From Dugong dugon (lineage: Eukaryota > Chordata > Mammalia > Sirenia > Dugongidae): a stretch of 64,000 bases of DNA. The stretch is taken from NCBI GenBank assembly GCA_030035585.1, contig CM057465.1, positions 31,700,001 through 31,764,000 on the forward strand, written 5' to 3'. The notes beneath the pieces were generated by a model. It had not been told where the DNA came from. It saw nothing but the letters and a program-made list of their open reading frames with translations, and searched no databases. Both the position numbers and the translations under genes were made by a program. Shown here in pieces: positions 1 through 10,325 of the stretch (position 1 is its first letter; each line of letters begins with the position of its first letter).

Positions 1-436
1 ATATATATACCACCACTCGTCTGTCAGTTTGTCATACTGTGGTGGCTTACATGTTGCTGTGATACTGGAAGCTATGCCACTGGTATTTCAAATACCAGCA
101 CGGTCTCCCATGGTGAAGAGGTTTCAGTAGAGCTTCTGGTCTAAGACAGACTAGGAAGAAGGACCTGGCAGTCTATTTCTGAAAAAATTAGCCTGTGAAA
201 ACGTTATGAATAGCAGCAGAACATTGCCTCATATTGTTCTGGAAGATGAGCCCCTCAGATTGGAAGGCACTCAAAACATGACTGGGGAAGAGCTGCCTCC
301 TCATAGTAGAGTCAACCTTAATGACATGAATGGAGTCAAGCTTTCGGGACCTTTATTTGCTGATGTGGCATAACTCAAAATGAGAAGAAACAATTGCAAA
401 CATCCATTAATAACTGGAAGGTGGAATGTGTGAAGT

Positions 437-1129
437 ATGAATCTAGGAAAATTGGAAGTCGTTAAAAATGAAATGGAATACATAAAGGTCAATATTCTAG
501 AAATTAGTGAGCTAAAATGGACTGGTATTGGCCATTCTGAATTCGACAATCACGTGGTCTACTATACTGGGAACGACAAATTGAAGGGGAATGGCATTGC
601 ATTCATCATCAAAAAGAACATTTCAAGATCTATCCTGAAGTTCAACACTGTCAGGGGTAGGATAAAATCCATACACCTACAAGGAAGATCAGTTAATATG
701 ACTATTATTCAAATTTACTCGCCAATCACTAAGGAGAACGATGAGGAAACTGAAGATTTTCACCAACTTCTGCAGTCTGAAATTGATCAAACATGCAAAC
801 AAGATGTATTGATAATTGCTAGTAATTGGAATGTGAAAGTTGGAAATAAAGAGGGATTGGAAGTTAGAAAATATGGCCTTGGTGACAGAAACAGTGCCAG
901 AGACCACATGATACTATTTTGCAAGACCAACAACTTACTGAATGAAAGTATCTCTTTTCAACAACATAAAGAGCAACTGTACATGTGGATCTTGCCAGAT
1001 GTAATACACAGGAATCATCAAATCGATTACATATGTGGAAAGAGACCATGGAAAAGCTCAATATCATCAGTCAGAGCAAGGCCAGGAGCAGACTGCGAAA
1101 CATACCATCAACTGCTCATATGCAAGTAA
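437..1129 (+). pseudogene. RTE apurinic-type endonuclease domain, decayed
   Basis: This 230-residue frame is the APE-like endonuclease that nicks target DNA for target-primed reverse transcription. Seen: the metal-binding glutamate motif SELKWTG (residues 24-30), IQIYSP (91-96), SNWNVKVG (129-136) where the family has a D-x-N core, QIDYICG (195-201), and GADCETYHQLL near the C-terminus. The last should contain a catalytic aspartate before the histidine. A related copy at 44860-45342 reads CKTDHQLL, whereas here the residue is tyrosine 223, so the site looks dead. The frame closes at 1129 with a TAA. The linker continues in broken frames to 1833. The assignment is firm; activity is not expected. 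Confidence 0.85.
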
Positions 1130-1279
1130 GAGATGAAACTGAAGAAAAGTAAAACAAGGCCACAAGAACCAAAATATGATCTTGAGTATATCCCACCTGA
1201 ATTTAGAGAGCATCTCAAGAATAGATTTGATGCATTGGACACTAATAACCGAAGACCAGACGAGTTGTGAGATGGCATC

Positions 1280-1322
1280 AAGAACGTAATACAAAAAAAA
1301 AAAAAAAAAAAGAACGTAATAC
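1280..1322 (+). mobile_element. Poly(A)-only insertion flanked by a 13-bp duplication
   Basis: About 19 adenines (1293-1311) separate two copies of AAGAACGTAATAC (1280-1292 and 1310-1322). The other RTE copy carrying this region (around 45190-45215) has the flanking sequence only once, so the duplication is secondary. The structure matches an L1-mediated insertion truncated so far that only the poly(A) tail was copied. The A-rich start of the duplication fits L1 endonuclease preference. Slippage plus local duplication is the alternative. Confidence 0.6.
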
Positions 1323-2116
1323 ATGAAGAAAGCAAGAGGTCATTAAAAAGACAGGAAAGAAAGAAAAGACCAAATCAGATGTCAGAAAGACTCTGAAACT
1401 TGTTCTTGAACGTATAGTAGCTAAAGCGAATGGAAGAAATGTTGAAGTAAAAGAGCTGAACAGAAGATTTCAAAGGGCAGCTGGAGAAGACAAAGTAAAG
1501 TACTATAATGAAAAGTGCAAAGACTTGGAGTTAGAAAACTGAAAGAGAAGAACACGCTCAACATTTCTCAAACTGAAAGAACTGAAGAAAAAAATCAAGC
1601 CTGCAATATTTGAAGGATTCTAGGGGGGATATACTAAACAATGCAGGAAGCCACTAAAGAAGATAGCAGGAAAACACAGAGTCACCGTACCAAAAAGAAT
1701 CAGTCAACATTCATCCATTTCAGAAGGTAGCATATGATCAAGAACCTATGGTATTGAAGGAAGAAGTCCAAGTTGCACGGAAGGCATTGGTGAAAAACAA
1801 TGCTTCAGGAATTGATGGAATACCAACTGAGATATATCTTAGTTATCTAGTGCTGCCATAACAGAAATACCACTAATGGATGGCTTTAACAAAGAGAAAT
1901 TTATTCTCTCACAGTCTAGGAAGCTAGAAGTCTGAATTCAGGGTGCCAGCTCCAGAGCTTTCTCTCTCTGTCAGTTTTGGGGGAAGTTCCTTGTCATCAT
2001 TCTTTCTCCATTCTTGGAGCTTCTCAGTGCAGGGACCCCAGGGGGAAAGGACGTCCTCTCCTCCTGGTTCTTCATTCTTGATTGTCGAAGGTCTCTCTCT
2101 CTTTGCTCCCTTCTGT

Positions 2117-2129
2117 CTTTTATATCTCA
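2117..2129 (-). promoter_or_regulatory. LTR TATA-box region
   Basis: On the minus strand this reads GAGATATAAAAG, a clear TATA-like element inside the MaLR LTR. The same motif lies at the matching place in the other two LTR copies (near 18286-18298 and 32138-32149). It probably set the transcription start of the ancestral element. There is no sign that it drives anything now. Confidence 0.5.
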
Positions 2130-2722
2130 CAAGAGATTGACTCAAGACACAACATAATCCTGTAGATTGTAGTCCTGTCTCATTAACACAACTTCTTCTA
2201 ATGTTGCCTCATTAACATCATAGAGGTTAGGATTTACAGCACATAGGATAAATATATCAGAACAGAAAATGGAGAACAGCCATACAATACTGGGATTCAT
2301 GGCCTAGCCAAGTTGATTCACTTTTTTGAAGGACACAATTCAACCCATGACATTCCATCCTTTGTCCTACAAAAATTCATGTCCTTGCCACATAAAACAC
2401 TGTCACCGCATCATATCATTTCAAAAGTCTTAAATCAATTCTAAGTTCAAATTCCATCCTGGGGCAAAGTTCCTCTTCATATGTGAAATCTAGAATACAA
2501 GTTATCTGCTTCCAAAGTACAGTGGTGGAACAGGTACAAGGTAGACATTTCCATTACAAATAGGAGAAATTAGAGGGAAATAAGGGATAACAGGCACCAA
2601 ACAAGTCAGCAGAACACATTACTTTATCTCTCAAGGCTTGAAAGTAATCCTCTGTTCTCGGAGATCATCTAGGCAATGGCCCTGCCTTCCAGACTCTGGG
2701 TGTTGGCCACACTCTTCGGATT

Positions 2723-3277
2723 CTAGGTGGAGAGCCCTAGCCCTGCCTTCCAGGACCACCGGAGCAACAACCCTGCTCCCTCGAATCTGGGCAGCTCCAT
2801 TTTCCCAGTCCAAATGAGTGGTGTCTCTGCCACCTTGGCCCAGGCAGGCCCCATTCTTCTGCCCTGTGTCCATGGCAGCCCAGCACCCTTAGCTTTGGGC
2901 TGCGTATCTCGCCCCATCCCACTGGCTCTCATGAGAGGCAGCCCAACACTCTGGAACTGAGATGATGATGATCTGACTCTTTGAAACCTAGGAGGCTGTG
3001 GCCTCACACTTTGAGACCCAGCAGGCCATGATTCCACCCTTTGAGACCCCAGAAATTGTGGCCATACCCTTTGAGATTGAGGCAGCTCTGCTCCCTGTGC
3101 TCCTTGTCTCTTCAGCTTCTGTTTCTTGGTTCCTTGGCCTCTCAGCCTCTTGGCTTCTTGGACCCTGGGGCCAGCAAGTGGCTTCCCTGCTTGGGTAAGT
3201 GTTCCAAAGCTCTTTAGCTCTACTGATAAGCTCCTGGAGGCACCCCACTCTGCCAGTAAACATCCTCCGGAAGGCAC
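2723..3277 (-). pseudogene. 184-residue open frame in the MaLR internal region, with 10-residue repeats
   Basis: On the sense strand of the MaLR element a 184-codon frame stays open. It contains a series of roughly 10-residue units built around S/FQRV or SQSV, encoded by four 30-31-bp imperfect direct repeats at about 2976-3095. Composition is rich in Q, S, R, P and G. I do not recognise a domain. MaLR internal regions are usually regarded as degenerate, so this may be a chance frame kept open by the repeat period being a multiple of three. Confidence 0.35.
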
Positions 3278-3867
3278 TCAGCTCTCTCTCGCTCAGTGAG
3301 TTGGACCCATCATTGCTTCGGGCCAGCCTCCTGGCTCTGCTGCTGCTGTTTCTCTGCTGCTGCTTCTTGCCATCTGCACCTCTCTGGTGTTAATAGCTCT
3401 CCTCACTTCCTTCTGAGTTCTCACAAGAATTGTCTTTGATGTCTGTAATTGCATCAACAGTTGCTTGAAGGCAATCTAGGCTTTTACTATTAGGCACTTT
3501 AAAACTCTTCCAGCCTCTATCCATTACTCAATTCCAAAATTGCATCGACATTGTAGGTATCTGTTAGAGCAGCACTCCACTTTCCTGGTACCAATTCTGT
3601 CTTAGATATCTAGTGCTTCTATAATGGAAATACCACAAGTGGATGGCTTTAACAAAGAGAAATTTTTTCTCTCACAGTCTAGGAGGCTAGAAGTCCAAAT
3701 TCAGGGTGCCAGCTCCAGGTGTAGGCTTTCTCTTACTGTTAGCTGTGGGAGAAGGTCCTTGTCAAGATGTTTCAACAAATGGATGCAGTGCTAGAGGTCC
3801 TCACACATCTATGCCAAGAAATTTGGAAGACAACTACCTGGCCAACTGACTGGAAGAGATCCATATA

Positions 3868-4164
3868 GTGCCCATTCCAAAGAAAGGTAATCCAACAGAA
3901 TTCAGAAATTATCAAATATCATTAATATCACACACAAGTAAAATTTTGGTGAAGATCATTCAAAAGTGGTTGTGGCAGTACATGGACAGGAAACTGCCAG
4001 AAATTCAAACCGGATTCAGAGGAGGACATGGAATGGGGGATATCATTGCTGATGTCAGGCGGATTTTGGCTAACAGCAGAGATTACCAGAAAGGCGTTTA
4101 CCTGTGCTTTATTGACTATGCAAAGGCTGTGTGGATCAGAACAAATTATGGATATCATTGCTAA
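3868..4164 (+). pseudogene. RTE reverse transcriptase, fingers to motif A (fragment)
   Basis: The frame starts PIPKKGNPTEFRNYQ, the segment before the conserved ISL-SHTSKI block. It then shows GFRGGHGMGDII (about residues 48-60) and CFIDYAKA (motif A, about 80-87), which holds one catalytic aspartate. The reading frame is lost just after motif A. The antisense copy at 27192-27488 continues with FDCVDH at that point. It would have copied RTE RNA into DNA at the nicked target. Confidence 0.82.
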
Positions 4165-4256
4165 GAATAGGGATTCCAGAACACTTGATTGTGCTAATTA
4201 GGAACCTATACATAGAACAAGAGACAGTTCTTCAAACAGAACAATAGGATATTGAG

Positions 4257-4649
4257 TTGTCTGAAGTCAGGAAAGACGTGCTTCAGGGTTGTATCCTTTC
4301 ACCATACTCATTCAGTCTGTATGCTGAGCAAATAATCCGAGAAGCTGGACTATATGAAGAAGAATGGAGCATCAGGATTGGAGGAAGGCTCATTAACAAC
4401 CTGCAATATGCAGATGACACAACTTTGCTTGCTGAAAGTGAAGAGGACTTGACGCACTTACTGATAAAGGTCAAAAAGCACGACCTTCAGTATGGATTAC
4501 ACCTCAGCATAAAGAAAACAGAAGTCCTCACAACTGGACCAGTAAGCAACATCATGATAAAGAGAGAAAAGACTAAAGTTGTCAAGGATTTCATTTTACT
4601 TGGATCCCCAGTCAACACCCATGGAAGCAGCAGTCAAGAAATCAAATGA
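4257..4649 (+). pseudogene. RTE reverse transcriptase, motifs B to D (fragment)
   Basis: This frame carries QGCILSPYSFSLY (residues 10-22, motif B region) and the catalytic YADDTTLLAES (51-61, motif C), followed by the GLHLSIKKTEVLTTG block of motif D. It ends at a TGA at 4647-4649 that interrupts the downstream region still readable in later frames. Both YADD aspartates are intact, but upstream and downstream frames are broken. Confidence 0.83.
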
Positions 4650-5176
4650 CTTGCACTGGGCAAATCTGCTTCAAAAGACCTCTTTAAAGTGTTAAAAAGC
4701 AAATATATCACTTCAAGCACTAAGGTGTGCCTGACCCAAGCCATGGTATTTTCATTGCCTCATATACATGGGAAAGCTGGACAATGAATAAGGAAGACCA
4801 AAGAAGAATTGACGCATTTGAATTATGGTGTTGGTGAAGAATATTGAATATATCATGAACTGCCAGAAGAACGAACAAATCTGTCCTGGAAGAAGTACAG
4901 CTAGAATGCTCCTTAGAAGCAAGGATGGTTAGACATCATCTCATGTATTTTGGACACATTATCAGGAGGGACCAGTTCCTTGAGAAGGACAGTATGCTTG
5001 GTAAAGTAGAGGGTCAGCAAACAAGAGAAAGACCCTCAAGGAGATAGATTGACACAGTGGCTGCAACAATGGTCTCTAGCATAACAACTATTGTGAGGAA
5101 GTCGCACCACAAGGCCATGTTTCATTCTGTTGTACATAGTCAGAACTGACTTGATGGCACCTAACAACAACAACAA

Positions 5177-5590
5177 TATATACATATAATGAAATATGCT
5201 TCAGATATAAAGAGAAGTGAAGTTCTGATGCATGCCATCACATGGATTAACTTTGAAAACTTCATGCTTAGTGAAATAAGTCAGACACAAAAGGGCAAAT
5301 ATTATACTATCCCACTTATATGAAATATCTAGAATAAGCAAATGCATAGAGTCAAGAGTTTATTAGTGATTACCATGGACTGGGCAGAAGAGGGGCTGGA
5401 AGCTATTGATGAAGGGTTACTGAATTTCTATTTGGGATGATGTAATGTATTATCCATTTTTGGAAATGGATAATAGTGATGGTAGCACAATATTGTGAAT
5501 GTAATTAATATCACTGAATTCAACACTTAAAAATGCTTAAAATGGTGAACTCTTCTTCAGCATATTTTACCATAATAAAGTTAAAAAAGA
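5177..5590 (+). mobile_element. Older L1 3' end (L1M-type)
   Basis: The text passes from the end of ORF2 (around TTAGTGAAATAAGTCAGACAC) into the common mammalian L1 3' UTR, with TTATGAAATATC-like, GGTTACCA-like and TTGTGAATGTAATTAATA segments, and ends in an A-rich run near 5575-5597. The RTE at 11-5176 is inserted in this L1, so the L1 is older. Its upstream part lies before the window. Confidence 0.75.
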
Positions 5591-5591
5591 A

Positions 5592-6680
5592 AAAAACTCA
5601 GTAGATAAGTGGCATCTTGGGTGAAGAGTAAGACAGTACACAATACTGGGGAAACCAGCACAACTTGTACAAGGAAAGGCCATGGAAGCTCCATAAACAC
5701 ATCCAAACTCCCTGAGGGACTAAATTTCTGGGAGGAGGGCTGTGGGGACCATGATCTCGGGGAACATCTAGTTCAATTGGCATAACACAGTTTGTAAAGA
5801 CAATTTTCTGCATTCTACCTTGGTGAGTCGTGTCTGGGGTCTTAATAGCCTGTGAGCAGCCATCTAAGTTACTCCACTGGTCTCACCCCTTCGGGAGGAA
5901 GGGAGAGTGAAGATAACAGGATACAAGGGAAAGATTAGTCTGAAGGACTAATGGACCACAGCTGCCAAGGCCTCCGCCAGACTGAGTCCAGTACAGCTAG
6001 ATGGTGCCCGGCTACCACCACTGACTGTTCTGACCGGGATCACAACAGAGGGTTCTGGACAGAGCTGGAGAAGGACATAGAACAAAACTCTAACTCACAA
6101 AAAAAAGACCAGATTTACTGGCCTAAAGGAGACTGAAGAAACCCCGAGAGTATGGTCCCCAGACACCCTTTTAGCTCAGTGGTGAAGTCACTTCCGAGGT
6201 TCACCATTCAGCCAGGGAGTGGACAGCCCCATAAAACTAAATGGGACTAATGAGGCACAGCAATCCAAGGACAAGGACTAGAAAGCAGAAGGTGACAGGA
6301 AAGCTGGTGACAGGGAATCCAAGGTTGAGTAAGGATAGTGCTGATGTCTTGTGAGGTTGTTAACCATCGTCATAGGGCAACATGTGTACTAACTGTTTAA
6401 TGAGAAACCGTTTTGTTCTGTAAACCCTCATCTAAATTGAGAATAGCAGCATGATTGGAAGAGCATTGTCGACGTCACTGAACTGTGCATGTAGAAATTT
6501 TTGAAATGGTGTATCTTTGGCTATGTATATTTTCACCAAAAAAAAAACGTCGCGAAGGGAGAGGGTTGACATGTCGTGGGGTTGTTACCAGTGTCATAAA
6601 ACAGTATGTGTACTACTGTTTCACGACAAACTAATTGTTCTGTAAACCTTCACCTGAAGTACAATTAAAAAAAAAACCTC
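5592..6680 (+). mobile_element. Lineage L1 3' UTR, 5'-truncated
   Basis: About 1.1 kb closely matches the 3' UTR that follows the ORF2 remnant at 30046-31230, so this is the same L1 family truncated within its 3' UTR. An internal A-run lies near 6538-6547 and a terminal A-run near 6667-6677. The segment before each A-run is a diverged repeat of the other (see findings). It inserted at the A-rich end of the older L1. A short flank resemblance (A-run then CTC) may be a duplication but is weak. Confidence 0.8.
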
Positions 6681-6750
6681 TGAGAGGCATTATTTTCTCT
6701 CTAACTGAACTTATATCTGTATATCTATATTCAAATTTATAATTGTTCAA

Positions 6751-6979
6751 AATAACATGAACCAGTCCCTGGAGAATTAAATCATGCTTGGTAAAGTAGG
6801 AGGTCAACAAAAAAGAGCAAAACCTTCAACGAGATGGACTGACACAGTGGCTGCAACAATGGTCTGAAGCATAACGATGATTGTGAGGGTGGCACAGGAC
6901 AGGGCAGTATTTCATTCTGTTGCGCTTAGGGTCGCTATGAGTTGGAACTGACTCAACAGCACCTTATAACAACAACAAC
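6751..6979 (+). mobile_element. RTE 3' fragment with target-site duplication
   Basis: This 229-bp RTE 3' end runs from the CCAGTCCCTGGAG region to the CAA tail. It is flanked by perfect AATTGTTCAA copies at 6741-6750 and 6980-6989. It is a simple 5'-truncated insertion without coding capacity. Confidence 0.88.
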
Positions 6980-7046
6980 AATTGTTCAATACTGTCCATG
7001 GAACAAAATAATTTTAAAATGCTCATGACCTTCATAATTTATTTAT

Positions 7047-7253
7047 AGAGCCTTGGTGGCACACTGGTTAAGCCCTCAGCTGCCAACCAAAAAGTCGGCA
7101 GTTCAAACCCACCAGCTTTTGGCAGGAAAAAGATGTGGCAGTCTGCTTCCATGAAGACTACAGCTTAGAAAACCCTACGGGGCAATTATATTCTGTCCTA
7201 TAGGGTCACTATGAGTTGGAATTTATTCAACAGTGCCTAACAACCACAACAAC
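7047..7253 (+). mobile_element. AfroSINE, long form
   Basis: It has a tRNA-like head (GTTAAGC...CAGTTCAAACCC, with the B-box type GTTCAAACC), then the middle segment with AAAAAGATGTGGCAGTCTG, then the RTE-like tail (TATAGGGTCACTATGAG) and CAACAACAA. It is diverged, and I see no clear duplication. Confidence 0.85.
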
Positions 7254-9829
7254 AAGTAAAATCAACGGTAAGAGAAATACTAGGCTTTATCTGTAGCCAC
7301 TATTGTCAGAAAAAAAAAAAAAAAACAAGAAGAAAGCTTAAGAATACTATTACAAATAGCATTATAACACACTGGAGGGTGAGAATTTGCCACAAAAATA
7401 CTTTAGAAACACAGAGTAGAGAAAAAAAGTGGAATATTAAAAAGACATAATATCCAATTACACTTTTAAAAGTAGAATAGTGTGTGAGTATGTGTATTCT
7501 CTCTCTATATATATATATATGTTGTAATCTGTTTTAGGAACTTATTATGTGCCATTCATATCGTTTCCTGTAAATGACACTGTGTATCCACGGAAAAAGC
7601 TGACATTATTGCATAGTCGGCTTGAAATTTTCAATGCACCACAATGTAAAATCTTAGTTAAGCTCTGTTTCCACAGCAACCACAATTTAGCTCCTCAAGC
7701 ACAGTTGGACTTCTTTTGCGGTCTAACTTAGATGAATGCAGTAAGCCTTGCTGATCTTTGATGCAGTATTTATGAGTTTTATCAGTTATATAAACCTGTA
7801 CATGTGGTTTCTTTCCTGCGCTTTAAAACCCAATGACAATTTTACCTTGGAGTAGCTGTTGAGGTAAAAACTGGGGGGAAAAAAGCAAAATTATGAATAA
7901 CTGGGTATTCATAGTTGATTAATATTTCACTCAAAGTGATAAAGATTTGACAATTCATCTATGAAAACAAGTCTGACCCAGTTTTTGAGGATCCCTTCTT
8001 CACATACAAACACATACACATATCCAGGAGTAATTAGGATTTCTGATATTCTATCATAGGAGGACAATCTCAGTTATTTGTGTATGATGGCTATTTACGA
8101 ATCTAACATTCAATGGCTCAGGCGTGTTGCACATCACAGCCTTTTAAACATCACTCTTCTTTAATTCTTAGTTGCCTAGCTTCCTGCGAACTGAATCAGC
8201 CACTTACCTCTCCAAGAGGGCTACTTCATTTCCTGGAGAAGAAAAAAAAAAGCCCAATTCTTCCATCATAACAAACCTCCTGCCTCTCCACTGTTGAAGA
8301 AAATGGAGCAACTGAATTGAACCTTTGATAGAGCTTTCTTTGTAGACATGGAAACATTCACATGGGAGTGGTCGAGAAAATGACTCCCCAAAAATCTGGG
8401 GGAAGGGTTTACATGGTTTAAGAAAAAAGTAACACTAGTTTGTTTACCAAAACATCAGATTGGTTGCTTGCTAAAGAATGGGGCCTTATTTTGATCTTTC
8501 TGATCAGAGCTTAAAGACACAGCTTACATTCAGATTGTGTTCAGTTTATGTTAAAAACGCTTTATGTTCAGAAATCTTGGTGTCATATATGAGAATTATT
8601 AGTTAGAACCAGATAACTAAATTTCTTCGCAGTAAATTTTTTCTCACTGCCATGACTATAGCTTCCTGTTTTCCATTTGGAATTTGTGGTTTGTGTACAC
8701 TTATGCAAATACACCCATACGCCACATTGGAGTTTCGTTGGAATTACACAAACAAATGATCAAAGTGTATTTAAAAAGAAAAGGTTGCCAATGTGCTGTC
8801 TTAAGAGACAAAGGCAGACATTTCCATTTCAGATATTCAAATAAGCCTGCTCATTACCTGAATATCTAGTTTATTTTTGAATAAAATTACTGGGTAAAAT
8901 CATTCAGCTGTGTAGATTAGTAACTCTACAAAACTATTATTCATAAACACATCTGACTTCTCAGTGCTTCTTGGCAATGTAACTAGTATTTATACTCACC
9001 AACAGTTTTTCACATTACTCAAAGTATTCAAAATCTTTCGCATTCCTCTCTAGCTTTCTAAACTCTTCTCCCTTAACATAGAAACTTCTTTTCTGTTCCA
9101 CATGAGAAAGAATTGTCATCAGGTAAGGTGTCCATCACCAGCTGCTTCCCCCATCCAATCTACAAATTTTTGTATACCCATAATTCCTTTAGGCTTCTCC
9201 CAGAATAAATGAATCTATCTATGTTGACGTGTGACTCCTCTACTTGAAACACTATGTTCACCACCAATTAATGGATCCTGGAAATTTTTTCTAGCCATAA
9301 ATATTTTTTGTTTTATTTCTACTACATTTGACTCCACTGTTAGTGTCTTTCCCCACTGCATATACATTATGTTCAAGTATCTTCCATCTTAAAAATTAAA
9401 ATATTTTGTAAAATTATCTTCGAATTTTTCTGTACTTATTTCTTCTTTTTTTCATATCTAAGATGACCAAAAAAAAAAAAAAAGGTCTAAATTCATTACC
9501 TTCCTTACATAATCTTCTCTTATTTGCCAGTCAACAATGTTTGAATTCTTACTATTATCATTGCACTAAAATTGTACCAATTAAGCCTGGTAATAATGCT
9601 CTGATAGCTAAATACAAGGTCATTTTTTCTATCCTTTTTTTATTTGGCTGCAGCTTTCAATACTGGTTACTATGCTTTCTTGAATCTCTCTCATCCATTG
9701 AATTTCGTAGTAGCATCTCTCCATTTACAAGTTTCTCTTTTTTGCCCAACTCTTCCCTACTCTCTCATCAGCCAATTTTTATTTTACTGTGTATTTTCCT
9801 CTTTGGAGATATCAAATACCCTCATGGTT
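7254..9829. other. Unassigned AT-rich DNA
   Basis: I see only an A-run near 7309-7325, a short TA repeat at 7507-7522 and an A-run at 9470-9484. No exon, RNA gene or confident repeat family was recognised. The ORF-length stretches here are short and of low complexity. Confidence 0.5.
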
Positions 9830-10325
9830 TCGATTGTCCAAACTTGAACTAATTACCTTTCCTTCCCCTCCGCCAAACTGTCTTCTCCAGTTCCATTGTT
9901 ATTTTCTTCAGCGGTAACAAAAAGTAACCAAAAGGCCAAAATAGAAAACTGAGAGTCATAGTAGACCCAGTTCTATCCATCACTTCCCACATAAGTAGTT
10001 CAAAGTTCTATAAATTGTTTGCTCCAATATATAGACTCCATACTTTTTTTCAAAGTGATTTTTGTGTGTGTGTGTGAATATAAACCTGAGTATGTCATAT
10101 ACTACCCAAAATCCGCCAAAGACTCCCAAGATTTTTTGGGTAATGCAAAAGTCCCTCATGAACTGAGTACTATATAACTTCCAGCCTCATTTACTTCCCT
10201 GTTTCTTAGCCATTCTAAAACAATGGTAATATAAGATGGCAGAAGACCTTATTCTATGCAACTTCTATAGACTCAGTCCCTTGTACACAGCAAACTTAAT
10301 AAATACTTGCTGAATGAATATAAGA
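9830..10325 (+). mobile_element. L2 LINE 3' relic
   Basis: The first part resembles L2 C-terminal coding sequence (TTTCCTTCCCC...; GAGTCATAGTAGACCC...; AATCCGCCAAAGACTCCC). The last part is the L2-type tail, AATAAATACTTGCTGAATGAAT. It is old and strongly diverged. A GT repeat lies at 10063-10075. The family call rests on remembered consensus patterns. Confidence 0.55.

Larger units (their letters stand above)
1..1833 (+). mobile_element. RTE LINE, 5' part of a full-length copy (5' UTR, endonuclease, start of linker)
   Basis: This is the first segment of an RTE-clade non-LTR retrotransposon, read 5' to 3' on the plus strand. The 5' UTR begins near 11 and the endonuclease frame follows from 437. 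The window opens with ATATATAC, and the same string recurs at 5177 just after the CAA-rich tail, so the two are probably the target-site duplication. Without the later MaLR insertion the element is about 3.2 kb, the usual full RTE length. Sequence stops at 1833 within the linker before the reverse transcriptase and resumes at 3765. The same 5' UTR recurs at 33816-34028 and 43764-44500, which supports the family assignment. Confidence 0.88.
1834..3764 (-). mobile_element. MaLR-type LTR element nested in the RTE
   Basis: On the plus strand this reads as an antisense element. A full LTR lies at about 1835-2351 (its 3' LTR in the sense direction), an internal region at 2352-3596, and a partial LTR at 3597-3764 (its 5' LTR). 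The LTR type, with ends TGTC...ACA and a sense-strand start TGTCATGGATTGAATTG, recurs as single copies at 17992-18524 and 31886-32372. It resembles mammalian MaLR LTRs. The RTE text breaks after ...CTGAGAT and resumes GATGTTTC, so insertion was clean and no host bases were lost. The 5' LTR lacks its upstream portion of roughly 300 bp, including the TATA box. No gag- or pol-like protein is recognisable. Confidence 0.82.
3765..5176 (+). mobile_element. RTE LINE, 3' part of the full-length copy (reverse transcriptase to tail)
   Basis: The RTE resumes after the MaLR insertion. It carries the reverse transcriptase (frames 3868-4164 and 4257-4649), the conserved C-terminal region (about 4780-5060), then the tail with ACTGACTTGATGGCACC and a short CAA repeat. 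The 3' flank begins ATATATACATATA, which matches the window start. Frames are broken by several indels, so the element is dead. Confidence 0.88.

Noticed and set aside
5588-6687. A target-site duplication for the L1 3' UTR copy
   Set aside because: The similarity is an A-run followed by CTC or CCTC next to a pre-existing A-rich end, which is not informative.
9463-9852. A 129-codon frame with a possible secreted or membrane protein look
   Set aside because: It begins in an A-run, is rich in Phe/Leu/Ser because the DNA is pyrimidine-rich, and overlaps an L2-like relic.
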